In this document: one piece after another, positions 47,228 to 58,106 of the stretch | Layout of the letters: each line of letters opens with the position of its first letter | How positions within the stretch are numbered: the first letter of the stretch is position 1 | Assembly: GCF_028009165.1 (NCBI RefSeq) | Contig: NC_079241.1 | Span: forward strand, 3,906,001-3,970,000 | Direction: 5' to 3' | Length of the DNA: 64,000 bases | From: Akanthomyces muscarius | Lineage: Eukaryota > Ascomycota > Sordariomycetes > Hypocreales > Cordycipitaceae | The notes under the pieces: generated by a model | Databases searched by the model: none | What the model saw: the letters and a program-made list of their open reading frames with translations, nothing else | Told to the model about the DNA's origin: nothing | Position numbers and translations under genes: made by a program

Positions 47228-48126
47228 GGCAGCTGATGAGGCCCGCCGCGGTCGCTGTCGGCCACTCGGCGAGTTTCCAAAGTGCACTCAATTGAGCATC
47301 AATGTCGGTCTGCAGCGGAATGGTGGGGAGGTGCAGCGGGTTGTGTTATGGCTGAATCATGCCATCTGGTGTTTATCGGAAGATTGATAGCCGGACTGGC
47401 GTCACGAATGTGATGTTGAACTGTGGCTAGACTGTGACTAGCGGGCGTGGCGAGTGGGGCTTGGACTCGCGTACTCGAGTTCGCTGAAACCGAAAACGAA
47501 TATTTGATCGTTCAGGTACCACCAGTACCTACTTAGGCGCTTGCGTGCTGGGCCGCCTGGCGGAATTGAAGAAATGGCCGGAAAAGCACCACAAGACCAC
47601 AGTGACGAGACTGTGGCCTGATCCATTGCAGTAAATCTATCGATCACACTGCTCCTCCCGACCAACCCAGTAACCCAGTAATTATAATGTTTGGCACCTC
47701 CATGGCTCATCTGGCGCATTCATCTGGTTAGCAGCCTGTGTTCTCGGAGCCCTGCACGGGAGCCGGAAGCGCATTTTTTGGAGTGGGGTCATATCTGCGC
47801 GGTACCTGCTTCTACACCAGAAAAGTGTGAACAGCGAGGTACTCGCCACACAGGAGATTGCGCCACCGAGCCTGCCAGCGCCAGGCACCGCCTATCTCCT
47901 GACTAGGTAGGCAGGGATGGCCGCTGTAATGTTGAGGGGAAAGAAAAAGTTGATGGATAAAATCTCCATGCATCCCCCCACAGTGCGGCCCCTAATTATC
48001 TTCCCTATCTCAAGTTGCCGTCGACCTGGGCACTCGTTCTTTTCCCTTTCTTCATCATCTCGGGTCGCAATCCCTTTTTTTTTCATTCTTTCGCGGTGTG
48101 CAACTATTTCAAAAGACGCGCTCATC
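47228..48126. other. Intergenic: divergent promoter nca2 / erg25
   Basis: About 900 bp with pyrimidine-rich DNA just before the erg25 ATG (48040-48110). No obvious sterol-regulatory element found by eye, no gene recognised. Confidence 0.45.
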
Positions 48127-49178
48127 ATGGACGTGGTGTGAGTACATTCCCCTCGTCGCCGATTTTGTCCATCGCGCCATTACCATGGACCGCAAACTAA
48201 CCTGGAGTTCCAGCAACGCCACCATCCATGCTGCCAACCAGACGCTGGACTATTCCACGGTCCTGCAGGAGGTTAGCAAGCACAGCATTCATCTCAACTA
48301 CTTTGAGCGCCTCTGGGCCGTAAGTCCAACTCGAATCCTCACGGTCCGTCACCGCTTCGTCGCTAACCACACAATCGCAGGCCTGGTACCTATGGATGCA
48401 GAACGACACCCTCGCGACCGGAATCCTCGCCTTCGTCATGCATGAAGCCGTCTACTTTGGCCGCTGCATTCCTTACCTGCTGCTCGACAAGATCTCCTAC
48501 TTTCACAAGTACAAGATCCAGGCACAGAAAATTCCGACTCTGAAGGAGCAGTGGGATTGCGCCGCCATCGTCCTAATCAGCCACTTCACGGCCGAACTCC
48601 CCCAGATCTGGTTCTTCCACCCCATCGCCACCTACTTTGGCATTGACTACGGCACGCCTTTCCCTTCGCTGGTCACCATGGCCTGGCAGATTGCCATCCT
48701 CTTCGTCATGGAGGATACCTGGCACTACTGGTTCCACCGTGCGCTGCACTATGGTCCTCTGTACAAGGCCATCCACAAGATGCACCACACCTACTCTGCT
48801 CCTTTTGGTCTTGCCGCCGAGTATGCTTCCCCCATTGAGACGATGCTGCTCGGTCTCGGCACTGTCGGATCTCCAATTCTCCTCCTCGGCGTCACTGGCC
48901 ACCTGCATCTGATTACCATGTACACATGGATCGTCCTTCGTCTGTTCCAGGCCATCGACGCCCACAGCGGCTACGACTTCCCGTGGAGCCTGCGCCATTT
49001 CCTCCCTGTCTGGGCTGGCGCCGACCACCATGATGTTCACCACGAAAAGTTCATTGGCAACTATGCCTCTTCTTTCCGCTGGTGGGACTACTTCCTGGAT
49101 ACCGAGGCTGGTGCCGAGGCTCACAAGAAGCGCCGTGAGAAGAAGCTCGCTGCTATCCGTGCCAAGAAGCAAAACTAA
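48127..49178 (+). CDS. erg25: C-4 methylsterol oxidase Erg25
   Basis: ER membrane di-iron oxygenase that removes the C-4 methyl groups of 4,4-dimethylzymosterol in ergosterol synthesis. Exons 48127-48137 (11 nt), 48214-48319, 48381-49178; 304 residues. The fatty-acid-hydroxylase histidine boxes are HYWFH (about 154-158), HKMHH (about 171-175) and HHDVHH ([19 protein letters not shown]). Helices include [18 protein letters not shown] and [15 protein letters not shown]. The C-terminus is very basic ([19 protein letters not shown]) and ends in KKQN, a KKxx ER-retrieval signal, consistent with the residence of Erg25. The first exon carries only MDVV up to the split Val codon. Many fungi have several Erg25 copies; only one lies here. 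Confidence 0.95.
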
Positions 49179-49576
49179 ACCTGGACGCGAATTCGGAATG
49201 GCGACTTGGAGGTGGAAACTCACGAAAACATGGCATATTCTTGAGACAAGAGAACAATAGAACGAACGATATAAACAATAAAAGGCCTTTTGAGCCTGAC
49301 GATAGGCGGAAAGGTTCATCATTCATGGCGTTGGGAATCGACAACTGAGTATGGGGAGTGGTGTTGCTTTTACCTTTTTTGTATATATACTACCCGCGCC
49401 CTTATGGGAAAACGATTAGACCGTTACTTAATAATACTCTGCGTCGCTCGTTGATTATAAAACTTGATCCATTCTAAAATCTATGATCTATGTGTTGAAG
49501 ATGAAGTGGTAAAGATGAGGCCAATTATTATATATGTTGAAGTCGCAGGGTACCCTGTCCCGATAGATGTTGTCAA
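49179..49576. other. Intergenic: convergent 3' flanks of erg25 and pterin dehydratase
   Basis: About 400 bp, with AATAAA at 49277 on the plus strand. No gene recognised. Confidence 0.45.
49277..49282 (+). terminator. Possible polyadenylation signal for erg25
   Basis: AATAAA 99 nt after the erg25 stop codon, followed within 30 nt by AT-rich DNA. Good position for a fungal 3' end. Confidence 0.45.
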
Positions 49577-50305
49577 TTACTTTTTGGGTGCGCAGCAGTC
49601 TCCAGTCGAAGCAGCAGCCGTGTCAGCCAGGCTGCCGAGGCCACAGCTCGTCTGGTCAGCCTCGACCTCGCCAAAGTGCTGGGCCAGAAAGTCGCAGGTA
49701 ACGGCCATGTCCAGATCCTGGATCGACAAACCCTTGGGGCTGTGCGTCGTCCAGCGGATGAATGTGGTGTTGTATACCTATGAATGTGAGCCAAGGACCA
49801 AGATGTAAGAAGCAAACGAGCATGGGGCTCTCACATTGGACCACTCCGGGTGATGCTTGTTCTTCTTGGCCTCTGCAGCGACGGCATTCATAAACTCCTG
49901 TAAGAGGTAAGCAAGGCACGACAACCCGGCTGAAGATTGATGGTCAGGACAAATACATACCCAGGTCTTATTAAAGGTGGCAAATTTGAAGCTGCGCTCA
50001 ATACCGTAGCCATCCGCCGTCAGCGTCCACCGGCCGCCGGCCTCGGGTGTGACGAGCGGCCGGAGCGCCTCGGTGGCGGCGTTCTTGTCCGTGCCGGCCG
50101 CAAAGGACGGCGGCATGGGCATGGTCGAGAAGCTGCCGACGGCGCCGAAAAAGGGCGACGCGTTGGCGACCTCGGAGGGCATGGCGGCGGCGGCGGCGGC
50201 GACTGTGGTAGGTCTTGTAGCGGTGCTTGTGGTGAGAGCAGTCGTTGCGGCTCTTGCGGTCCTCAGTATGCGATGATGGTGATGGCGCGCAACGGTTCGC
50301 AGCAT
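49577..50305 (-). CDS. Pterin-4a-carbinolamine dehydratase with N-terminal extension
   Basis: Recycles 4a-hydroxytetrahydrobiopterin after aromatic amino acid hydroxylation. Exons (minus): 50305-49961, 49897-49835, 49777-49577; 202 residues. The PCD domain covers about residues 95-180: GGRWTLTADGYGIERSFKF, NKTWEFMNAVAAEA, KKNKHHPEWSNVYNTTFIRW, TTHSPKGLSIQDLDMA; the HHPEW and T-H motifs form the active site. The N-terminal 60 residues (MLRTVARHHHHRILRTARAA) are basic and Ala/Thr-rich, like a mitochondrial presequence. A short Cys-containing tail (GDCCAPKK) ends the protein. An in-frame ATG at 50518 exists, but a TATATAT on the minus strand at 50395-50401 lies between it and 50305 and favours the shorter start. 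Intron 1 (63 nt) is stop-free and in frame. Confidence 0.9.
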
Positions 50306-52009
50306 TACGGAGCAGCAGAACTGCTGTTTGATATTTGATGCGGAGGAGAGCTGTGTAATTATGCAAGCAAAGCTTGTGACTGTGAGGGTCAGGCTATATA
50401 TGATCTTTCGTTTTTTCAACCTTGCATGGCCGAAAGTGGTCTTATGCGGCACAGGACAAGCAGGAAAAAAAAAAGTTTTGACAGTTTTGCCCGATTCAGC
50501 GGTGGCGTCCCCTGCCAAGCAGCGTTAGGTGGGCGGCGGCGGCCGATGACAGAAGGTAGGTGCATGGGAAACAGGACGATGGCTTGTCTTTGACTATACT
50601 TGCAAGCAACGAATTTTGGCAAAATAGATTGAATGAAGATTTAGCACAAAGCTGTTTTTTCCTAACCATTAACTTTATCCTCAGGCTTAGGGTAACAAGT
50701 GGGTGGCTGCTGTGCGAGCTGACGGCGTGTAAGTGAATGCCAGCTGTATAGTGCAAACCTGTAGATTCCAGCACAGCTACCCGAAAGAACATCGACAAAG
50801 TGTTGGAAAGATGAAAAGGACAACAACGGATACGAGATGAATCGGCGGGGCTGAAGCCACACACACTGTTTATAGACTCTTCGATATTGGGAGAGGGCTT
50901 CAGCTAGTCAATGTCGCTACGACTCTTGGCTAGCGACTTGAAGTGTACACGAGTATATCCTGCCAGTCAGAAAATCAGCAGCAAGGGCCAATCTGTCTTG
51001 GGAGCTGCGTAGAGACCAGCACCGAAAGTGCTCCGAGCGGGCGACTACAAGGAGGTCTAGCCAAGGAAAGGCTACAGCAGACGTATTCCCGGGCTGTTGC
51101 ATGCAAGATGGCTCTGAGATCCTATTCGCATACCACAGAATGGGCAAGTCTGAGCGTACCTGCAGATGATGGAGTTAAGACATTGGGGCATGCTAGTATT
51201 ACACGGTCAAGTGTGGTACAGAGCGGCTCTACGGTGCTCGGATGGACAATGAACAAGCGTTGCGCAGACAGTGCAACCATGACTACGTACTGTCGCACAC
51301 CAGCCAAAATCGACCGCTACTATAAATTCCTCTGTCTTCTTCTTTTCTTTCTTCTTCTTCGTAGCATTTGGCAGGATTTATGCCGCGGCTGGGCAGCACG
51401 CAAAAGGCAGACGAAACTGGGCCATGCCGCCTTATGCCGTGGCGCCCCAGCACTGCAGCCGTCACCACGGCGGTGCGGACACAAGGTAAGAGCAGCCACG
51501 GCGCTAGTCCGTAAGCGTTCGCGGCCTGCCACCAACCAGCAAGGTACCTCGACGGCCCACGAAGCTCACACCAAGATCAAAGTACCTTTTTGCCTTCCGC
51601 TAACACCGAGCGAGCCTTTTGCAACGCGTCTGCTGCCCGCCCGTACCAAAAGGCTGCACAAGAGGAGGGGTTTTGCGAGGACGGAAAAACAAGGAGCGAG
51701 CGAGGCTAGAAGACGACGGAAAAGGGTTCAGCCTTTCCGCCACTCCCTTTTTTTCTCCCCCTTTTGCCAGTTTGCATCTTCTGATTTTCGCTCGCCAGAC
51801 ATTCCCGGCTTGCTTTGTCATCCTGGTTACATAACAACCATCGCAGGCCCTTCGCTCCATTCTTTTCATCACGTCAGCAGAACGGTCCAGCAAGGGAAAC
51901 AAGACAGAAGGGTAAGCAGTCTGCGCGCCTCAGCCTTGGCCGCCCGCCGCTCGCAGCATCATTGCTGAGTCAGGATCGATAGCATCTTCAACACCAACCC
52001 TCTCTCGCC
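50306..52009. other. Intergenic: divergent promoter pterin dehydratase / kapC
   Basis: 1.7 kb. The half next to kapC (51300-52009) is C/T-rich and could contain a long 5' leader with short upstream open frames. No other gene recognised. Confidence 0.45.
50395..50401 (-). promoter_or_regulatory. TATA-like element of pterin dehydratase gene
   Basis: ATATATA on the minus strand, about 90 bp upstream of ATG 50305. It argues for translation starting at 50305 rather than 50518. Confidence 0.4.
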
Positions 52010-53353
52010 ATGTCGTCCAACGGCGCAAGCAACCAAGGTCAGTAGATTTATTCTTCATTTTACTCCCATTTGTCTCTTTGCAACTTGCCGCTTTTGCGCT
52101 GCTCTCACTGCTGCTATTTACTTGCTCCCGCGTGGCTTCTTCTCCTCACGCAGCTCCGCCCTCCCCGCGGCATCGCATCTTGTATGAGAGCCACTGCACC
52201 CTGTCTATGCGGCTGCGAATTTGCACATAATTCATACACAGTTTGGCGCGCAAGATAGTGAATCTTCGTGCTTCAACTTTGCGAAAACCTTGCCTTGTCT
52301 GCCCGTCGTGTGCGCAATTGCGCCGCTTCCGCCTCGTATTGCTCAACCCCGAGTACTAACATGCTTTCACCGCCAACAGAGCAGCACCTGCGTGCCCAAC
52401 TTGAGCTTTTACAAAATCACGAAGCTGAGCAGTCTCCCGGCTCGCCCAGCTCCGGAAACCGCGACTCCCGTGACGCATCCGCGCGGCCCTCCAACGGCTA
52501 CGACGACCTGCACTTTTCCTCCGCCCAGGACACGGCCGCCCGCGCACTCGCCACCAAGAGCGACGCCGACTCGCACATTCACCCCGATCTTCGCGCCGCG
52601 CATGAGCAGCAATCCCCCACGGGCTCCATGATGCAGCTATCCCACCAGGACCACCATAGCCACAGCCCCGTGTCGTCGGGCGGCCACCAGCAAGGTGCCC
52701 CGTTGGCACCAGCAGGCGGCGACCCCATGGCCATCGACCCTTCTGATGGCCGCAAGACCAACAAGAGAGAATTATCACAGTCGAAGCGCGCGGCGCAAAA
52801 CAGAGCTGCTCAGGTAAGCACACTTTCCCGCCCGGCACAAACACGCCCACTGGCACATCAACTAACACGCCTGGAACTGCAGCGCGCATTCCGTCAGCGC
52901 AAGGAGGGCTACATCAAGAAGCTCGAGCAGCAGGTCCGCGAGTACACCGACATGGAAACGACCATTAAGCAGTACCAGTCCGAGAACTACGCCCTGCGTG
53001 AGTACGTCATCCAGCTGCAGTCGCGGCTGCTCGAGACCGTTGGCGAGTTCCCCCCGCCCCCGCCTAACGTCAACCTCAACCACGCGGCGACGGCGCCGCC
53101 GAGCCAGCCGCTGCCTGCAGCTGCCGCGGCCACCGAGGCCCAACAACAACAACCAGAGAGTACTACCGTCGGCACGCCGCTCGAGGCCGTCGCCCAGGCC
53201 GTCGCCGGCCTCGCGGCGCAGGAGCAGCTATCGTCGGAGCAGCGCTCACAGTACACGTCCGGCACCTTCAAGGCCGACTCGCACGACCAGGACACGCGGT
53301 CGGCGGATGAGATTAACCGGCATCTCAATTCGGAAGAGGGAACGACGGCATAG
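52010..53353 (+). CDS. kapC: bZIP transcription factor KapC-type
   Basis: Nuclear bZIP regulator of the AP-1-like KapC group. Exons 52010-52037, 52380-52813, 52883-53353; 310 residues. The first exon encodes MSSNGASNQ; a 342-nt intron follows. The N-terminal half is Ser/His/Gln-rich and low in complexity. The basic region is SKRAAQNRAAQRAFRQRKEG, formed across intron 2, followed by a leucine-zipper segment (YIKKLEQQVREYTDMETTIK, YQSENYALREYVIQLQSRLL). After it come GEFPPPPPN and a Gln/Ala-rich tail. The sequence YALREYVIQLQSRLLE is characteristic of KapC. No Cys-rich redox domains as in Yap1 are present, so oxidative control through cysteines is unlikely. Intron 2 (69 nt) is stop-free, in frame and splits the DNA-binding helix. 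Confidence 0.9.
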
Positions 53354-53946
53354 AATTGACGCTTTTTCTTTTTCCCTGACAAAACTTGTGAAAATTTCCC
53401 GCGTCGTGCTTTTGCATCGATGTAAACACCCGACGTTTTTCGTTTTTTATACTCCCTTGCTTTTCTTCATTATTTTTCATCTGCCATTTGCGAGGCGTTT
53501 CCGGTACGCGAGAGCTCTCACGACTCCTTTTTCATCTTATCGTTGGTGGCGTTTTCTTGTTTGGTTTTCTGTGCCTTTTTTTTGGCGTGTTTGTTACCAC
53601 GGGGAATGAGGGATGGCGGAAGCCAGGTTTAACTGTTATCTATAGGCGATGAATGGCATTTTAGACGTTTTTTTTTTGCTCGAAAGGGCGGTTTCTTTGA
53701 AAGCATAAAGACATTCTTCTTCTTCTTCTTCTTCTTTGGCATGCCACTGACATTCGAGCGACTGCGTGGTCAATGACTCCTGGAAAAAAATGGATTAAAA
53801 TCAAAACTTTGTAAAAAAAAAAGCAAGCTACCTAAATACCCATACATGTTCTTTTCTTCTCCGCAACGATACACCAAAACAGCGAAAAGGAACAAACGGG
53901 CGACTCCGACCTTGACCGATTCAAAACTCCCGCATCACAAGCCCAT
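53354..53946. other. Intergenic: convergent 3' flanks of kapC and arp5
   Basis: About 590 bp, T-rich, containing a (TTC)n tract at 53714-53736 and an A-run near 53812-53822. No gene recognised. Confidence 0.45.
53714..53736. repeat. (TTC)n microsatellite
   Basis: About seven TTC triplets in the kapC 3' flank. Confidence 0.8.
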
Positions 53947-56393
53947 TCAAGCATACGAGTTGCCCATGTCGTGCTCCTGTTGTCACAAGTTAGCATGCAT
54001 CCCTCGTAATGTGTTGGTTGACGCGGGGCAGAAGAGACGTACCTTGATGTAATCGGCGCCCTTTTCGAGATACTCCTCGCGCGAAATCTTGGCCTGCTTC
54101 CACGCCGGCGTGCCCGTCCAGCCGGCGGCGCCCTTCCAGGCGTCGAGCAGCGGATCCTGGGCGTGGCGCACGCGCAGGGGCGCGTCGGCGGGCAGCAGGG
54201 CGCGCAGGCCGTCACGCATGCGCTGGTCAAAGTTGCGGAACAGCGTGTTGCCGCCGGTGAGGAAGACGTCTTTCAGAAAGTCGTCGACGCTGGCGCCGAG
54301 CCCCGGCAGGCGCTGGTTGAGCACGTCGCCGGCAATGTCGACGACGCCCGACTGGTCGACGCCGGCAATGGACGGGCGGAAGACGACCTCGGGCACGCGT
54401 ATGCGCTCGACGTTGAGGTGGATCTGGTTGAGCTCGGCCTGCGTGCCCTCAAACGGCCGCGGGCCGCGGGCAAAGGCGTGCAGCAGCGAGCGCGACCAGT
54501 CCGACTGCGCCTCTTGCGTGTGCTCGTAGGTGAACTCTGGGTCGTACTTGAGCAGCTCCTGCTCGAGCGTCTTGAGGCTCGAGTTGAGATCCTCCTCCTC
54601 GTGCTCGTCGTCGCTGTTGTCGCCGACGGTGATTTGACGGTACACGCCCCAGTCGTCGTCGTCGGCGCCAAAGTTGTCGTCGTCTCCACCGCGGCGGCGC
54701 TTCTTGGTCGGTGTGTCCGAGGCCAGGTTTGCGATGCTCTTCATGCGGATTTGCGAGGCCAGCGACTTGCGGTTGCCGAGATCCTGCTTGAGACGGTCGC
54801 GCTCTTTGATCTTGGCTAGAGCCTCCAGGCGAGCCTGGCGCTTCTCGTCCAGCCAGCTCTCCAGATCAGTATCGCGGCGTTCATTGTCGAGGCGCTCCTC
54901 TTCCTCGATGCGCGCCTTCTCGGCGTCCTTCTCGGCTTTAGCGCGGGCGCGGGCATCGTGGTTGGACTTGAGCAGTCGCTGTTGGCGCTTCTGCTTGAGT
55001 CGTGCCTCATCAAGCTGGTCGTCGGGAACGTCAAGCAGATCAAAGTTGGGCGCCTCTTCTTCCTCCTCGGGATCACCACCGACATCCTTGATTCTGGCTT
55101 TCCTGATGGTCTTATCCAGTTCCTTGATCATCTTTTCGAGCTGCGCTTCATCCTTGATCTCGTTGCTATCCAAAAGCCGTCTCGTCTCCTTCTTGGTCTC
55201 ATTAGCGATTTGCTCCTGGAGGACTTTGTAGTATTCTAAATCCTGCTCCTTTTTCATCAGCCTTTCTAGGCGTAGCTTGGCAGCCTGCTCTTGTAAACGA
55301 CGGCCGCTTTCCTTTTTGCGCTCCGCTATGCGCGCGAGCTCCTCCTCGGACTTCTGCACAATAACCTCCTCTGTGAAGGGGTACTGGATTACAACATCGC
55401 GATCTTCAAGGCCGGTCCAGTCCAGGTAGCCCTTGATTTCATTATCATACGAATCAGAAATGTAGCAATGATCCTGAAGCATATGCTCTGCCTGAGAAAC
55501 ATTGAGCTTGCCGGTAAACGCAGGGTATTTGAGACGAATCAGCTTGAGCAGATATTCGGAGGAATGATACCCTCCCCAATTTAGTCGTGTGGCTTGGCCA
55601 AGCATGGCCTTCGAGTTATAAACGGGTATAATGTGCGTAGAGGTGTAGGATGACGACACTACCAGTCCAGTCTTTCCTTGGTTGTGTCGGTATGAGAATA
55701 GGGAGTCGATGCCGTAGGCCAGCGATGGCGCGCCGTAGCATTCAAAGATGATTTCCGTCATTGCTACAAAAGTCAGCATCCCCTCACAGCGTCATAGGGA
55801 AGAAGGTGCACGTACATTTCCGCGAGTAGGGTAGATTGGCGACGGCCTCGGTCATGACAATTGGCACATCAATGCCGCCATCGGAGTCGTTCATGCCGAG
55901 TTTAAGGAAAATATAGTCCAGCACATGTTCCATGACGTCCCAGTTACTGACAATTCCTGTCCCTTGCTCGAAGGCGTTGCGTATGTGGCCCCTAGCAGTC
56001 GTATCGGCGAAACAGTCGGCGCCGGCAAAGGAGAAGGTCTTGCCGAGTTTGCGGTCGCGGTATTTGGCCATGATCGGAGGCATGCTGAAGCGAGGTGTAT
56101 CTTCGAACGACCATCCAGCGCGGACGGAGGAGGATCCTGCAAAAGAGATTGTCAGTTGATGCAGAATGTAGGCCACTCCATGACCCGCGTTGCGCGCAGG
56201 GAGTCGTACCATTGTCAATGACGATCGCGGCGTTGCCATTTTGCTGAAGGGCCTTCTTGTGACCTTCGCTATCTGGAGCGATAAACTTATCGAAGCGCGT
56301 CTCCTTGACGTTGTAAATCTTGGGAGGCGGGTGCGCCTTTCTGTCAGACTGCGCCGCAGCTGCAGGCTGCTCGTTGGTGGCCGAGGGAGCCAT
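53947..56393 (-). CDS. arp5: Actin-related protein 5 (INO80 complex)
   Basis: Actin-fold subunit of the INO80 chromatin remodeller; works as a module with Ies6. Exons (minus): 56393-56210, 56136-55816, 55763-54043, 53976-53947; 751 residues. Actin blocks: AAIVIDNGSSSVRAGWSFED (restored by exon 1/2), GTGIVSNWDVMEHVLDYIF, VMTEAVANLPYSRKSMTEII (restored by exon 2/3), TGLVVSSSYTSTHIIPVYNS and FLTGGNTLFRNFDQRMRDGL. Between the actin halves lies a long charged insertion (about residues 300-560) with coiled-coil character (KKEQDLEYYKVLQEQIANET, RARAKAEKDAEKARIEEEER) and a nuclear-type KKRRRGGDDD; such an insertion is a mark of Arp5. A 30-nt last exon adds EHDMGNSYA. The upstream neighbour is dad4 on the same strand. 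Confidence 0.95.
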
Positions 56394-56822
56394 GATCGGA
56401 CTTGTCGAAGCTGAAGAGGCAGGTCACAGGAAATCAATGACCATGTTCGGGCGAAGCGGGTGATGAGGGGAGCGGCCGGTGGTGAGTTCTAAATGGTCGC
56501 CCTGTCAATGGATGTGGTGGTGGATGTTTTACGCAAGGTCGCAAGCTCGAAATCGCACCCGCAGGCCTGTTCAGCAGCCAGTGCGAGGCTGCAAGGCTGA
56601 TGGTCCCTGGTGGGTCGAGTGACTGCTTGCGATCACGGCGCGTCACTGAGCGCGTGAAATGGGCGTGCCCAGCATAAGTGGGATGAAATGGAAATGATCA
56701 GGTTCATAGCATCAGTAGAGAGAAGCTTCGTGCGAGATTTACAAAGTGTTTATTCATGTTATCGTGATGTGGGCTAGCAAGCCAGGCTCTATCATGCCGC
56801 CGCCAGAGACCGCGTCGACTGC
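56394..56822. other. Intergenic: arp5 promoter and 3' flank of dad4
   Basis: About 430 bp between two genes on the minus strand. No gene recognised. Confidence 0.45.
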
Positions 56823-57248
56823 TTAAGACGGCGGCTTCAAATTATCCGTGGCTGGAGCCAAGTCAGCAATAGTAATGAGATAAAGAAGTCTAGCGGTTTT
56901 CTTACCTTCAAGATGAAATAATACGTTTGACTGGTAGTTTTTGAACATTTGCGCCACCAGCTCGACATTCATATTTTGTATGTTGATATCCTTGGTACAC
57001 CATCAACATCGCATGTTTCTCGAAATGATACTTATTACACATACCTGAAGACTCTTATTCATTACAACAACAGCTTCATTCAGTTTTTCCTACATCAGTT
57101 AGCAAGGATTGCCCACAGGTGCTGGAGCCGGCGCATACCACGTTGTTGATTATACGGGACAGAAGGAGATTCTGTTGGTGCTCGTGCGGGCTCTCCTGGC
57201 TGGGGGTTAGCAATCTTATAGCAAATACGCAACTTAACAACAAACCAT
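56823..57248 (-). CDS. dad4: DASH complex subunit Dad4
   Basis: 72-residue kinetochore protein of the DASH/Dam1 ring that couples chromosomes to spindle microtubules. Five exons (minus): 57248-57246 (only the ATG), 57195-57139, 57089-57045, 56990-56906, 56851-56823. Joining them gives [20 protein letters not shown], then [40 protein letters not shown] and [12 protein letters not shown]; the length and blocks match Dad4 throughout. Every intron has a GT donor and AG acceptor (GTTTGT, GTATGC, GTATGT, GTAAGA). The gene is missed by simple open-frame searches because its longest exon is 85 nt. It shares a 273-bp divergent promoter with ies6. Confidence 0.93.
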
Positions 57249-57521
57249 ATTGACTAGTTTTTAATGAAAAAAGTCGGACATTCGAACTGAGTTGTGAAAG
57301 TTGACGGAAGAACTCGTGAGCCCAATCGTCCAGTAACATGGCAGTACGACGCGCGGTGAGCCGCGGCAGAACACCAACCGCCAGCAATCAGAGGGCGGCG
57401 AGCTTCACGGCAGCAGGCACTCCGAGCGATTCGTCACACCATTGCCGCATCGAAAGCGTCGGTGATCATAACAAGACAACCGCATTCAAACACTCTACAC
57501 CGATCATAACCCCAAGTCGCA
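57249..57521. promoter_or_regulatory. Bidirectional promoter region dad4 / ies6
   Basis: Only 273 bp separate the start codons of two divergent genes, so their transcription is probably driven from a shared nucleosome-free region. No defined element recognised. Confidence 0.5.
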
Positions 57522-58106
57522 ATGGCTGCGCCCACGGAAGCCCAGCTCGCCCATCAGCAGCTCATCGAGGAGCTCGACACCCACGCGATCCAGAAGACGT
57601 TTCGCAGCTCGACGTGGAAACCCAACCAGCGCCGCAACAAGAACCTGAAAGCCATTGTCGGCGACGCCTCTAAGAGGGAAGCCTCGGCGTTGGCGACCCC
57701 AGCCGATGGCAGCGGCGCCGCGACGCCCGCCCGCGACGACGGCCTCTCAACCAGCGGCACCTCGACACCCGCGACGACAGGCGGCAGCAGTGCGGCTCCC
57801 AACCTGGCGCAGGCATCCAGCAGCCTGTCGAAGCTCGTGCTGGAAAAGAGCCTCAAGCCGCCCGGAGGTGGCGTGATGGGAGGCGGCACCACCCCGGCGG
57901 CCACGTACACGAATATTGAGTCGGCGCCGTCGCTCGCGCACTCGAAGCGGTACTGCGACGTCACCGGCCTCCCGGCGCCATACTTTGACCCCAAAACGAG
58001 GATGCGCTACCACAACAAGGAGGTCTTTGCCCTGATCCGTTCGCTCCCGCAGAGCACGGCTGAGCTGTACCTCGAGGCCCGCGGTGCTCACACCATCCTG
58101 AAGTGA
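57522..58106 (+). CDS. ies6: INO80 complex subunit Ies6 (YL1 C-terminal domain)
   Basis: Intronless 194-residue nuclear protein, partner of Arp5 in the INO80 remodeller. The N-terminus has the conserved block IQKTFRSSTWKPNQRRNKNL (residues about 24-43), followed by a low-complexity Ser/Thr/Ala/Gly linker (residues about 50-130). The C-terminal YL1 domain reads KRYCDVTGLPAPYFDPKTRM, RYHNKEVFALIRSLP and AELYLEARG. This domain order and short length distinguish Ies6 from the longer SWR1 subunit Swc2/YL1. The start codon follows CGCA ATG GC at 57522. Another in-frame Met is not available before the conserved block. Confidence 0.93.
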   Translation: MAAPTEAQLAHQQLIEELDTHAIQKTFRSSTWKPNQRRNKNLKAIVGDASKREASALATPADGSGAATPARDDGLSTSGTSTPATTGGSSAAPNLAQASSSLSKLVLEKSLKPPGGGVMGGGTTPAATYTNIESAPSLAHSKRYCDVTGLPAPYFDPKTRMRYHNKEVFALIRSLPQSTAELYLEARGAHTILK

